A stretch of DNA of 64,000 nucleotides from Oasisia sp. SBJ-2009 (lineage: Eukaryota > Annelida > Polychaeta > Sabellida > Siboglinidae), in NCBI GenBank assembly GCA_964017155.1, contig OZ024854.1, positions 48,322,423 through 48,386,422 of the forward strand, in the 5' to 3' direction. Numbering within the stretch: position 1 is the first letter of the stretch; every line of letters begins with the position of its first letter. The notes beneath the pieces were generated by a model that saw only the letters and a program-made list of their open reading frames with translations, did no database searches and had not been told where the DNA came from. The translations under genes were made by a program, and so were the position numbers. Positions 25,601 to 37,400 of this stretch are shown here, one piece after another.

Positions 25601-26039
25601 ACTGCAAATGTGTGGGTACATAAATAATTATTGTACTTAACTTGTCTGAATTTGTGTAATGGAACAGGCAATCTGCCTTTACGCTACATGTGTTAAATAT
25701 ACTGACCTCTTAGTGGCCCAAGTGATTTGTTAGGCTTTTGTAATGTCTGTAGCCATTTGTCAGAATTTAGATCAGTTCATTTTCCTGTATGCCTGGTGGC
25801 ACCCAGATCAATATTATGTACAACAAACAAAATGCGTTACTGCCGTACACTGTACATTGACATCATGAATGCCCAAACAAATGACTGGTGTTATTCTTGC
25901 AGGGTATGGGGTGGCTGATGACGTGATGGGGTGCATTGTGACGGGGTACAAGGGCAACCAGAACGTGGATGAGTTCCTGGGGTGTATGCAGGAGGGCCTG
26001 GATGACATCCACAGGGTGCTACAGGAAACAGAGGCGTAA
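13667..26039 (+). CDS. CPT2: Carnitine O-palmitoyltransferase 2, mitochondrial (complete)
   Basis: CPT2 moves acyl groups from acylcarnitine to CoA on the matrix face of the inner mitochondrial membrane for beta-oxidation. Coding exons: 13667-13722, 14448-14635, 14995-15054, 16400-16503, 17177-17415, 18103-18200, 18597-18743, 19718-19838, 20442-20638, 22164-22333, 22806-23031, 25091-25279, 25903-26039. They sum to 1932 nt, 643 residues, close to human 658, with every phase consistent. The start gives [15 protein letters not shown], a basic presequence. Family motifs: [38 protein letters not shown], the catalytic histidine (about residue 360) in [54 protein letters not shown] and the carnitine-binding STS in [11 protein letters not shown]. 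Donors of exons 9 and 11 seed minisatellites. All key residues are intact, so it is likely functional. Confidence 0.97.
14010..14255 (-). repeat. tRNA-headed SINE, minus strand, in CPT2 intron 1
   Basis: Read on the minus strand, it begins with a tRNA-like head: A-box-like TAGTGTAGTGGTTAGCATG, then B-box-like GGGTTCAATATCC. A body with GTTAATGTCAGTCCCATCTC and CTTTGGGATATAAAAG follows. The body recurs at 49960-50065. A degenerate B box and lack of a tRNA fold argue against a real tRNA gene. Confidence 0.65.
15055..16030. other. CPT2 intron 3, 5' part, no gene
   Basis: No coding frame or recognisable element. A dispersed repeat follows at about 16030-16360. Confidence 0.35.
16030..16360. repeat. 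SINE-like dispersed repeat ending next to CPT2 exon 4
   Basis: Contains phrases typical of SINE-like repeats in marine invertebrates: cacttgcccaaggtttt, gattcgaacccgggttctct and acctgagccactgcgactc, a tRNA-like tail. It ends about 40 nt before the exon 4 acceptor at 16399. The family assignment is from memory. Confidence 0.55.
18734..19075. repeat. Decayed repeats beginning at the CPT2 exon 7 donor
   Basis: After exon 7 the intron repeats, in loosely ~40-nt steps, a motif like its own donor region: GTAGGTCACCTTGA (true donor at 18744), atgggtcgccttgacc, atgtaggtcacattgacc, ataggtcaccttgacc and atgtagattaccttcac. The units are strongly diverged, as expected for an old copy of the boundary-minisatellite pattern seen elsewhere here. 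Confidence 0.6.
19524..19698. mobile_element. Foldback (MITE-like) element in CPT2 intron 7
   Basis: The left arm ctattaaggtcacttttggc, actggacaagtg (19524-19555) is matched by the right arm cacttgtccagt, gccaaaagtgaccttaatag (about 19667-19698). Imperfect pairing continues inward (taataagctgaccttatta / actaataaggtcaccttgg). The arms take up most of the ~175 bp. TTAA sits at both outer ends within the palindrome, so a TTAA target duplication is possible but cannot be separated from the arms. Confidence 0.7.
20622..21210. repeat. 44-bp minisatellite spanning the CPT2 exon 9 donor
   Basis: About thirteen 44-bp units. Each contains the last 16 nt of exon 9 (GCTGTCCTCAAACTAG) followed by the donor GTCAGTTATTGG and the rest of the unit (tggaattttgtagaca). 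The functional donor is the first, at 20639. Most units keep the donor unchanged; a late one has ctacgtcag. 44 is not a multiple of three. Confidence 0.95.
21470..21860. repeat. 41-bp minisatellite in CPT2 intron 9
   Basis: About nine units of the form ggcgggtcatgtgtagaaca plus caccagtgtgatctaacacct, with variants (tggcatggtagtgtatag). Unlike the neighbouring array it does not carry the splice site of an identified exon. Its right end reads gggtcatgtcttgcag, an unused acceptor-like sequence at 21843-21856. Confidence 0.88.
23004..24236. repeat. 46-bp minisatellite spanning the CPT2 exon 11 donor
   Basis: About 27 copies of a 46-bp unit. Each includes the last ~28 nt of exon 11 (GGACAGCTGACGAAGG, ATGCTGCCATGG, coding [10 protein letters not shown]) followed by the donor GTGAGTCAC and acaaaacacat. 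The true donor is at 23032. Units alternate between CCATGG and CCTTGG; one reads gcttccttgg and one catggatgagtc. The first and last few units share the shorter variant cacagcgctgacgaagg. Confidence 0.96.
24240..25090. other. CPT2 intron 11 beyond the array, no gene
   Basis: Unique AT-rich DNA up to the acceptor gtggacag at 25083-25090. Nothing identified. Confidence 0.4.
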
Positions 26040-26470
26040 CAGTGGCTGTGTTTATACCCTGTAACAGATGCTCCAACGTCGATGCTACGTGCATCATACT
26101 CATAACTCTAGCACAACTCTATGCAACTTTTTTTATATAATCTACAGCTAATAATATAATCGCACAGCTAATTTATATCACTAATGAAATGTTTATAGTG
26201 ATGGCAGTAGTTATAGTGATGTAGGGGATGTTCTACAATTGCCCAGGTGTTTGATTATTGCTCGGATATTGCAAAACATTATGGTAAAGTATTCATGTGA
26301 AATCTATCATAGTAGACAACTTAATGAAATAATTATCAATGATTGTAGGAAAATCATGCCACAACAAATTGTTTGCTCTGTATGGTTACATTACATGCCA
26401 CGTTTTGCCAGTTTTGTAGTTATTGTATTGGATTTAGATTAACTTTACTTTTAACTTTTTTAATACTTAA

Positions 26471-27197
26471 AGTTGTATTCTGACTTCCGCCATGTTTAAA
26501 ATAAAATGTTCCACTAAACCAGCATTCTCCATACACTATATATTGTTTTTCTCAACTACCTATCAACTTATTTTCACATAATATGCCATTTTAAGATAAA
26601 AGGAGCAAAAGACGAAAAATTGTCCTGGCGAGCCTCGCCAGTTAGAATTCACTGATTGGTTTAGACCTCGAAGAAGGGAATTCCAGTGAAAAGCGCTGTC
26701 AGGAGGGGGCCACACTAAAAGGCGGGCCACAATTGGCAGACCGCACGGAAATGGCATACCACATTCACAAAGATGCCACCGCTCGATACGTTCCATATTT
26801 ACGGCATGCCCAGTTGCCCACATACAAACTATCGCTGGCTACGCGCCTGTACGGTCTATGGCTAATTGAGGATGATTTAAACAACTAGGGCCCGTTTAGT
26901 TGCCTAGTGGCGCCTCTAGCGACTAACATGGATTTGTGGAACCCCATTGTGGCCCGCCTTTTAATTTGCCCCATCGTTTACTTACGTTGACCGGAGAGTT
27001 CCGATGGTAAAAATAGATCAACTTTTTGGAAACTCTAGAGCCGTTGTTTGTTGCAAACTTATATTTGATCAAATGACGTATAAAACCACAAAGGGAGACA
27101 TGTAGTAGGAAGTATACTAATAAGCAAATATCGGTCATGGTGTACATTGACTTTTCTAAAATGCGTTAAAAATGGGAAATTATGTCAGAATGCAACT
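26471..27197. mobile_element. TTAA-flanked MITE (727 bp) downstream of CPT2
   Basis: Terminal inverted repeats AGTTGTATTCTGAC (26471-26484) and its complement GTCAGAATGCAACT (27184-27197), one mismatch, are flanked on both sides by TTAA (26467-26470, 27198-27201). TTAA duplication is the hallmark of piggyBac-type insertion, though these ends lack the usual CC start. No transposase is encoded. It lies 430 bp after the CPT2 stop and contains an AATAAA near 26500 that could serve CPT2. Confidence 0.75.
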
Positions 27198-27269
27198 TTA
27201 AAATCCTACTTGCTTTATTTGGTTATTATTTTGATATATTGTTCTGCATATGTTTGCAACTCAGGGATT

Positions 27270-27465
27270 GTGTTGAATTGATTACTGCACATAGTATTAT
27301 GTATGTCGTTATGGCATTAACAAATACACGAAAATTGTTCATATCATTAAGATAGTATTGAATTGATTACTGCACATAGTATTAATTGTTATGTATATCA
27401 TGATGACATTGACAATTAAAGGTAAATGGTTCATATCAGTAAGGTAGTATTGAATTGAATTGATT
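27270..27465. repeat. ~85-92-bp tandem duplication
   Basis: ttgaattgattactgcacat plus agtattat occurs at 27273 and 27358, with a partial third start at 27450. The intervening text is similar (gttcatatcattaagatagt / gttcatatcagtaaggtagt). Confidence 0.75.
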
Positions 27466-27469
27466 GTAT

Positions 27470-30400
27470 TTGTCCACATATTTTGTTCACTACCCCTGTT
27501 TTTCACCAGCTTACACAACTATTCTATGCCAAAGGAATTAATCTAGTTTTCAAAATTTAGAATTACATCACATAATTATATCTGAGTGATGATCATGATG
27601 CGACTAGTAGTAGTATAGTATAGTCTATAGACAGTGATTTTATTGTCAAGCATCCTGTGAAAGATTAAAACAAATAATCACTAAAGCTAACCCCCAGAAC
27701 ACCTTCTTTGGATCCTCCCCTGATAAGAAAAGAACTCGGTATAACATCAATATTACAAATTTAACAGATTAAAATGTTGGTTGGCGCCGCTGTTGGATTG
27801 GCGCTAAGGTCTATCCCAGATCCAGGGATTCTACATTCAAAATAAACGTCGCCCTCTTGTGGATTGTTTCACAAATAACGACGGAATATCCAACAGAGGT
27901 CGCCCTTGTAGCTAATGCGTTGATTGGCAGAAAATCTGGAAATTTATCCATCCGCGGAATACCGGATTAGAACGACGAACAGACAGACAAATACTGGAAA
28001 GGAAAAGAGAATCAACATCGTACATTTGTTACATCAAACAGTGACAACCAGAAAGCTCGCAAACTACCAGAGGTAGCTAGCCTTGTATATAGGCATCTAA
28101 CACGCCCTCACATCGCGAACGCACTTTCCAAAACACACAGAAGTGTCAAATTTGTCTTCCCGAAGACCACATCAACATCGTTTGAAAGCTGCGTTTCATG
28201 CAGTCCGACCGTGACCCTGTCATATTACTCATAAGCGGTATAAAACTATCATATAATTCTCGGCGTTAACCGTGAGCAAATGGGTTAGGGTGGTCGATTA
28301 ATGAAGTTTTCATATATAACATGGAATGTGTAGTTAAACTGTTTTGTAGTCCAAGAACTGTTTACTTCCCGTTCCGTAAGACCGAACTGCGATCAATCGT
28401 GTTCAGGAAAGTGTATCAGTCTTCCTGATGAATTTTATTGTTGTTAAAATATTGTTATAAATGTTAACAACATCCTTTACAGATTTACAAGTAAGTTAAA
28501 CTCATGTTCATATTTATTCTTTCTAGATACCCTACCCTACATTCATGAATACTATTTTAATAGATAGTATGCACAAGTGTATGGTACTCTGTGGTAATTC
28601 TGAGGTAGGTGAAGTCTGGGATATGAGCCAATTTTGTTAAATGTAATTAACAAAGGAGCAATCATTTGAAGCTGAACCAGATTTGTTCGATAGTAGCCCT
28701 ACCTATAAATTGCGACCTCTACAGCATGGAGAAATTATATAAATACTGACTGTATGTTTCCAGTGATGATGAACATAATGTACCCAGCAGCAAACAACAA
28801 CCCGTGATTTCACATGTTCTGTAAGTGAATTCTAGAGTTCAACTGGCTCAATTCACCTGAATTCACCAGATTCTGTGAACATATTTAGTGTGTCGACACG
28901 TGTTTCCCGTGAAATCCCGAGTTTTTTACGTGATGACTCGTGCCAGTGAAACTGTACCAGTTCTAACCAAGTACGACTCGTGTCAAACTCGTTCAAACTT
29001 GTGACAACAGACAGAACACGTGTATTCACGTGAATACACATGAAAACACATACTGGTGGAGTGGTACCAATTATGAACCAGTATGACACGTGCCAACTGG
29101 TTCAGAAATGGTTCCTTGTCTCCTGGGTAAATGCAATATGCCAAATTTATGTATTTCAGATAAGTTGAATTTGTTTGTGTTTTGAGCAGTGAGCACCAGT
29201 ATTATTTTGTTGTTCCAGGAGTTAAACCTGATGCAGGACTAGATGTTCCTTTTGTTTTGCTCAGAAATAAAAACCTGCTTATCTAACTAGTGTCAATTGA
29301 TGATTGCTGTTAGTAGTATGCACGCTGGATACTGGATTACAATCCATTTTGAGACCAAGATAGTAAATTATTTATCATTTGTTTCTTGAGGATGGGACAA
29401 AATTAAATTTGTATTTAAAAATGGAATATGTGAACTTTTTTCCACTGTTTGATTTGATAATTCACAGCTATATAAACGAATATTGTTCGAATATTTTTCT
29501 TCTTGTTCTCCGCCGCAAAAAATCGGTACCGAACGATCTGACTTTCTGACTTCACCATGAAAACGCCAAGAAATCCGCCAAATTTCTCTTCACATATCTT
29601 ATATACATATTTTATACACACACTAGGTTACAAAATAAAATTGCTAACATTACTGAAACAAAATTACACTTCATAAAACAAACTTATGCAAAACTCGCCG
29701 GCAATGTGGCGTTACCGCCATCAGCGGCGGTTACACATCTAGGTCTATGATTATGGTGGTACCATAATATCGGTATTGTATCGGATCATTTGTTAGCAGT
29801 GTCGGGTTAAGGTCAGAGTTTAGGGTAAGTTTATGACTAGTTAAAGTTAGCTTCGGGTGTTAGATATAAAGGACCATATTACTTTTCACCATGAAATTAT
29901 GGTGGCTCCTACTATGACAGAACCATTATTGCCTTAATAGGAGCTACCGACCCCAATTTGTAAAAGTTATATAAATGTTTTATTCAATTTGAGTGAAATT
30001 CCAGATTCACCCCATCCTTAGTGTTTCACTGGTGAATGTCTACATGTGCCGGACAAAATGTGCGATATGCATTTGCTACTTATTGGGGCAGTTTATTAGA
30101 TGACAATTTTTTATTCAACTGATGAAATATTTTCCAGGTTAGAGGATTTCTTTAGAATGTTATGCTGGGTGCAAGTCCAGCATAACATTATTACAATTAG
30201 TAAGTGGTGGTGGTGATGGAAGCCCAGTTAGAAGGAGGTTGGGTCATATTTAAAACTTGCAGAATGCAGAAAATAAATCTATGCTTCACAAGCCGATGTT
30301 ATACACTAATTGGTCACAGCTGTAGTCAAACATATTGCTAAATCAACCACACAAGGGCATTAGTTAACTTTCCTTGATTAATATAAGTAACTGCATCTAT

Positions 30401-31300
30401 CTTTGCTAAAAAGGTAAAATATGAAGTACGTTTCTACGGATTCTACCACCATCAATGTTTATGATTTATATTTTGCAGCATAGTATGCGCTTATGCAGTC
30501 ACGTTGTCCACTAGATAGTAGTAGATACTAAAAAGTCCCAAAGATGTGTTTGCGAAAATGTACGCCCTTGATGCTTTCTTAGACCAAACATAAAGAATGC
30601 CGGGCTTGACTGACATTCACGGTAATCCAGTTGAATCCCTGTTGCAAAATATGGGGTGCTCAGAGTAAAGGAACACTGTTAAAATTGAATACTGATGATG
30701 TATACTTTGTTGAGGCAATCACATAGCAATTACAATCAATGACACTGAAGGTCAGTTACAATTTGTCACTACATGTATTCTAATGACTACTACTGTCTAA
30801 GCCAGTGTTTCATATCTCACCGGTTAATGTCAGATTATTTAGAACATTTACAAATTGTTTTTTGCTGCATAAATTTCACTGAAAAGGTTTGATGCCATCA
30901 CTGCCCATCGGCAGTTTGCACCCACTGTTTACCTATATTGTGCCCAGGAAGTGCATGTATCTGAGCATACTCCAAATAAACTTTTTTAGTCTTATGGCAT
31001 CACTGTATGTCCGTCGTTAGCTCCCGCATCTCTCCAAAACTGTTTGGGATCTATTTTTCTAATTTGACATAGAAAGATATTAGGGCACTGTCACTATGCA
31101 TGAGAAATCTATATTTGACTGGATGGTTCTAAAAAGCTGAAAAGCAGGTCTATTTTAAGTTTGCCCATTTTTTTTCTCAAAATATGAACTAACTTTTTCT
31201 CTAATTTGGTAAGTAGGTAATGCACAAGACATTTTTATTTGATATGATGTTTCTAAGGACATTGCCGCCGGGCCTCCCACAAAAGCTAAATGTTCAAACT
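27470..31300. other. Intergenic or 5' non-coding DNA before the zinc-finger gene
   Basis: No coding frame recognised. 27830-28260 has more CpG and could be a promoter for the zinc-finger gene. 28480-28495 offers a possible 5' UTR donor (acaagtaagt). 28840-29105 has clustered ACGTG motifs. The rest is AT-rich and featureless to my reading. Confidence 0.35.
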
Positions 31301-31321
31301 TGCCTTTTCCTGCCTAGCATG

Positions 31322-31463
31322 ACTTTTGTATTCCCAGACTTGTGTATTCCCAGACTTGTGTATTCCCAGACTTGTGTATTCCCAGACTTGTGTATTCCCA
31401 GACTTGTGTATTCCCAGACTTGTGTATTCCCAGACTTGTGTATTCCCAGACTTGTGTATTCAC
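31322..31463. repeat. 16-bp minisatellite
   Basis: Eight to nine almost perfect copies of tgtattcccagacttg. No splice site or exon is associated. Confidence 0.92.
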
Positions 31464-32629
31464 TGACCTGATAGCCTCTGAAAACTACCAAGGTCCAGTA
31501 TAGAGGGCAACCTGAATTTTAATAGGGTAGACTGGTTGAAATGTATGTTTTTATTATAATAATTGTCATGACTAAGAAGTTAATTACTAACAGTGTTAAC
31601 ATTGCTGATACCATATTGATGACGTTTTGTAAAGTTACACAAGTTCAATGTATCTATGACACTTGACAAATATTTCCTGTCCTCAGTGCATGGGTAAATG
31701 CATATTGGCATATTGAGTTTAACAGGATAGTAAGTTTTCTGATTTAGCACAGGTATTTCTTGTTGTAGAAACAAGAAATCTGTATTTGATTGAATCCTTC
31801 TGAAGGCATCTCAGTGCCACAAAAAATGCATTTTTTATGGTGTGCCTATTTTGTCAAAATATCTAATAATGTTTTCTTTAGTTTTTTATTGACACTGCAT
31901 GTTGTAATGCCACTATGATTCACCAAAATCACAATACACTGTAGTCCAAAGGACTTCAGGTAATTGTTTGACTGGGCAATATAGACATTTGCTATACAAT
32001 AAAACACCAAATGTCACATTGACATTACCGCACCATATCATATGTGATGCGCAAGTTGTTTCCTGTTATTAATTATGTAGTTTCTGGGAAAAGTAAGTCG
32101 ATGGCTAATGCCTTCAAGCAGTGGACATTCATTGTCAATGTAGAAATCAGAGCACAGCTGTATCTAGATGCTCATCCACTTGTCATTTGGATGGGTAGAA
32201 TTTGTGTTGAACAAGTAGATGTTTTAGTCGATGGGTAAATAGACAGTTGAGGAGCAAACAAATTATGCTCGATTTGTGCATACACATATTTCTTAGCACA
32301 TGTTGGGCTGGTAACATGTTTTTCCTGTATAAAGGCCTGGCTGATAAGCTTCATATAAACTAGCTTGATGAATCTGATGTTGATATTAATAGTAACAGTT
32401 GGGGGTGCATATTATATAGGGACAATGCTGATAATATTTTTTTAGAAAACCAGCTATACAGTGTATGACAACAAGTCAAGATGTATATTCTGCATGGGGT
32501 GTGAACAGTGATATACAGGAAACTGATGACATTGTCTAAGATTCACATCTTATCCTGTTTGCAGCCTTCAAAAGAAGTCTACTGATGTTACCGCGTGTCT
32601 ACAGCACACACCTCCACATAACCATCACC

Positions 32630-32659
32630 ATGGCAACATGGCTGACACAGGCGGTGTAG
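32630..32659 (+). promoter_or_regulatory. Upstream ORF overlapping the zinc-finger start codon
   Basis: An ATG at 32630 in the strong context caccATGg opens a nine-codon frame (MATWLTQAV, then TAG). It overlaps the main start at 32638 (caacATGg) in another frame. Such an overlapping uORF would normally reduce initiation at the main ATG. The presumed 5' UTR splice acceptor (tcctgtttgcag) ends at 32564, so both ATGs would be in the same exon. Confidence 0.6.
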
Positions 32660-34378
32660 TGGTTGCCCCCAATGACAGTTGCCGTGACAATGGCTGTCAC
32701 GTGAGTGTGACGCGCGGCATGGAGGGAGGTGGGAGCGGTGTGGGAGAGGAGGAAGACAAAACAGGTAGGAAGATGTCTGCCGTGGGGAAGCGCCACAGCA
32801 AGTGCCCCCAGCGCCTGGGGGATGAGGGTGGGACAGGGGCAGGGGCAGAAGGCAGCCGGAACAAGAAGAAGTCAACAAAGGCGGCTGTGAAGGACGACGC
32901 GGCTGATGTCGTTGTGGTGGCTGATGCGAAGGAGAGCGGAGAGAAGGAATCAGGGGACGGGACAAAGAAGCGACCAGCAGCTCGTAAGAGGAAGAGTGAC
33001 GAGAGAGGCAGCCACAATGACGTCAAGGCTGGTGACAATGACAACCAGGTTGGTGACACGCCTGACAATCCAATGCTGGTTGCTGGAGACGTGTCACCAG
33101 TGAAGGCAAAGCGGCAGCGCAAGGCAAAGCCTGCCAAAGACAGTGAGGTGAACAGTGGCGAATGTTGTGAACCAAAGTTAAAGGCATCCAAAAAGAGGGT
33201 GAGGCCCAAGAAGCAGCCGGGTGGCTCAACCACTGAGGCTACGACAGATGGCCAGGCCAAAGAACATGCACAAGGTGGCACCACTAGTGAGGCGAAGGAG
33301 ACACCGGGCGGCGACACAGATTGTCAAGACAAAACGAAAACACCAGCAAAGCCAAAGGCAAAGAAGAAGAAAACACCAAAGAGTGAAAGCAAACCTGATA
33401 CAAGCAATGTGCCGAGTGTGCTAACAGTTAACCAGGCGACAAAAGACGCTGACAAACCCCCTGCGAAACCAAACAACAGGAGGAAGAAAGTTGTGGCTGA
33501 TGAAAACAAGAAAAACAGTGCGTCAGTGTCTAACGGTAATATTGGTGCAGCGTCTCCGAAGGACATCTCGCCAGCGAAGAAGAAGAAACTCAGCAAATGT
33601 GCAAAAAACGAGAAATCAGTTGTCGGCGCTGACACAGCGTCGACAGTAAATAATACTCAGGATGTTGCTATGAAATCAGACACAACAGATGCAGCTTGTG
33701 TCACAGACACTAGTGTGACGCCGTGCCCGGACACTGAGGGCGGGGCTAAGGAGGAGACGACAAACACCAATAAAACAGAACAATCTGAGCAGGACTCGAA
33801 GCAGCAAGACTGTCCCCCTTGCAATAACACGTCCCCTGGGTCAACCATGTCCCCAGTGGACACTCAAAGTGACCGGACAGACCAACAGCCAGTGGTGGAC
33901 AAGGCTAAAGTGACCACCAGCAGCGATGATGACTCTTCCCGCTGTTTCCCGTGCACCCACTGTCCATACCGGGCCAAGCGCAAGGTGCAGCTGCGCAAAC
34001 ACCTCGGCACCCACGGTGTGCACCAGTGCGCGCACTGCGAGTTTGTGTGCGAGAGCGGTGCGGCACTCACGGAACACATGCAGAACGTGCACCCGGACAA
34101 GTACGGCCGCAAGAAGTGTAAGCGATGTCTGCGCATCATCAAGATGGGGGACATCGAGGGGCACGAGTCGGTGTGTACGGGGGAGCTGCGGCCCTGGGCG
34201 TGCACGCAGTGTAGCAAGGAGTTCAAGTACGAGTGCCAGCTGAACCTGCACGCCCGCGCTCACATGACGGAGGAGGCAGTCGCCGCGGTCAAGTCACACC
34301 AGTGTCCTCACTGCGACTACAGGTAGGCTCAAAGCATGCATGCATACACAGTATTACACTTACACACGCACACGCACG

Positions 34379-34411
<33 letters not shown>

Positions 34412-37400
34412 CACATTTGCATGCTCATACTTATATGCATAGGCACGTATAAACTGTTGGAAATCTCTGTATGAAACATAATGTATAATTATTATTATCT
34501 ATGTCCAATTGTACACGTGTCTTATTACCATTCTCAAACCTCCACCAGTCAAATTCAGATTTTCTTTGTATTTTTGTCATTTTAAATGGGAGCTGAAATA
34601 CTTGAACAACCATTGCCCAAATAAGAATATACCATTTTGAGGATATGTGACCATGATTTGATGAGCACAGAGCCACGGTATATTTTAAATGACTTCAAAC
34701 CAGATTGTTCAAACAGACCTACCTAGTTTCATAACTAATCACGGGGTAAATCACCAGGCGATGCTGATGTACATTAACAAAATCAGTTTCATGGTTTATT
34801 TGCAAAGTAACTACACCATTTCACAATTGCAAAACAAAAGTGCAATATTTGACACAGTTTAGATATATTTCATATTTCCTTATAAACAACCAGGCTAATG
34901 ACCGCCAAAGAACAATGATAAGTAACTTCACAGGTTCACCAAAGGGACACAGCGAAACTTATAAACCAATTGAAAAACTACATCATTTTGCTAGAAAGCA
35001 GTCTCATTGTGAATGCGGGTTTTGTTAAAAATATATGAGCAAAATTTTGTCAGCATGTGTGTACTAATCCACAGACACTGATAACACAATTTCTGTGGTT
35101 CCCAATTCCCATAACGATTTCTCTGTCTCACATCAGATGGTGATAGTTGTGCTTTCATTCACCAGGTGACGTTACAACATGTCACGACATACGAACAACA
35201 TGACACCAGAACATAGCTGTCTGATAATATAGCTATCCAGAACTGTCAATCTTCTATAATTATTCAGCTTTGAATATAGTGTGATATCGGTAGATATTAA
35301 ACTTCACTTATGGATGTCATTCAACAGTCAAGGCCAGTTGATCTTGGAGATTGCATTCAGGGCATCAGTTGCAGACAGAAATGATGATATGTGTGTGCTA
35401 ATAATGCTTTATATGATTAAAAGAATGAATTTGGGACAAGAATATTAAAGAAGTAGTAAAGACCACCTGAATAATTGTTGTTCATCATTAGAGTTGTGGA
35501 TACTCAATGAACTTGTACTTGAAATTATAATTTTTATAATTTTGTCAAAGTACCTGGAACTGATCAGATGTACATGACTCTTGGTCATACATAGGACACT
35601 GCAGTAAGGATTCTTCATTGAGAGTACTGATTTGTTTGTGTTGTTGCCAGCGCACATGTCAAAGCGAACTTAGCGAAGCACCTGAAGACAGTGCACGGCA
35701 CTGACCGCCAGAAGACGGTCAAGTGTCCAGAGTGTGAGAAACTCTTCTACACTCCCTCACACATGCGCAAACACCTGAAGCTGCACTCGGACGAGATGCC
35801 ATTCTCATGTACCGTGTGCGCGAAGGCCTTCCGCACGGCGCGCTGCCTCAAGCGACACACGTTCGTGCACATGGACTCGCCAGCGTTCGTCTGTAATGTT
35901 GATGGGTGTACGATGGCTTTCGAGAAGCCCATCCTGCTGAAGACGCACAAGCTCGACTGCCACAAGGCGGCAGAGGGGGCGAGTGGCTTGCCGCCGGTGA
36001 AGCAGTTCAAGTGTAGCTACAAGGACTGTGAGCAGGCCTTCAACAAGAAGAGTCACCTGGTGCGACATGAGGTTATCCACACAGGTGAGTGACACTCATA
36101 GCTTTATGTAGACACCCGTCCACCCGTCGTAAAAACGAATATGGACGGGTAGAAATATGGGTGGATGGGTGGTGGACTGGTAAAAAAAACGAAGGAGCAA
36201 AAAAGGTCTTCCAAACCAATAGATATTGTTACTGTTAGTTATGTCTTGAAAGTGAATATAAATGGTGTCATATGTGTGTTTGTAGCCCATTTCAGGTCAT
36301 CAGGCACATTTGAAAGTTTGTAAACTAACTTACCAGTTAACATCCATGTGTCCACCAAATCATGGGTGACTGGCAATAATTTTATCCTGTATAAAGCCCT
36401 GGTGACACAGCATCACAGGCCACTAATCAGCTTTGTATCGTAAGTGTTTAGAGAATGCCACCTTGGGGAAAATTCCATTTGAAGAATAAAATTATGTTTT
36501 GAATGTACACCATTTTGGGCAGACCATTATCATAACAAAACAAGAGATTTAGCTCATTAAGCTGTTGAAGGCAGCTGAATGGTGTTGTTTGCATGCATGC
36601 ATGTACATAGATGGCGCCACTTTTGCTGGATCACGCCAAGGTTGAAATGAGGCGAGTGGGCTATCCTGTTGAGATATAGGAATCTTCATGTTACTGTGTG
36701 CCACAATTGAAATACAGTTGTTGTTTTTATGTGAAGTTTGTGACAATTTTAAATGACAAATATCAGTAAAAAATTATTTCAAAACCAACATTGGTGAGGA
36801 CTGAAGAGTGAAACTGATAATGAAGTGATCAGTGATTATTGTATCACATGTGACTGTAATAATACTTCTTGGCAAAGCTTTCAGTACAATCAAGCATCCT
36901 ATTTCATAGTATTTTAACTCAAAACATTATTGATGACACTACACATTAACCAAAATATAAACATAGTAACTGTTGATATTGTTGGAAAGTCGTTATCTTG
37001 AATATAATTATCAAACCTTTAAACATGCAGCAAGCATAATGGCTGCAAATTTGCTAATCAAAGTTCATGAAGGTACTTTCAGCTGTGTTGAGCCAAATAT
37101 GCATAATACTGGCTGTACATAATTATACAGTAGCTTCCTTTGCTTTAAGAGACTTAAGTGAAACTGTTACCTGGTCATTTACTTGTGCTTGTAATGAGTT
37201 ATGTTATTCATCAAGTGTTTGTTTGTGACAGGCGAGCGCAAGTTCGTGTGCAGTTGGAAGGACTGCGGCAAGGCGTTCCGCCACTCGGACAACCTGCGCG
37301 TACACTACCGCCGCCACACCAACGAGAAGCCGATCAAGTGCGACCACTGCGACTTCACGTGCCGACAGACGAGTGCCCTGCAGTTCCACGTGAAGAGTGA

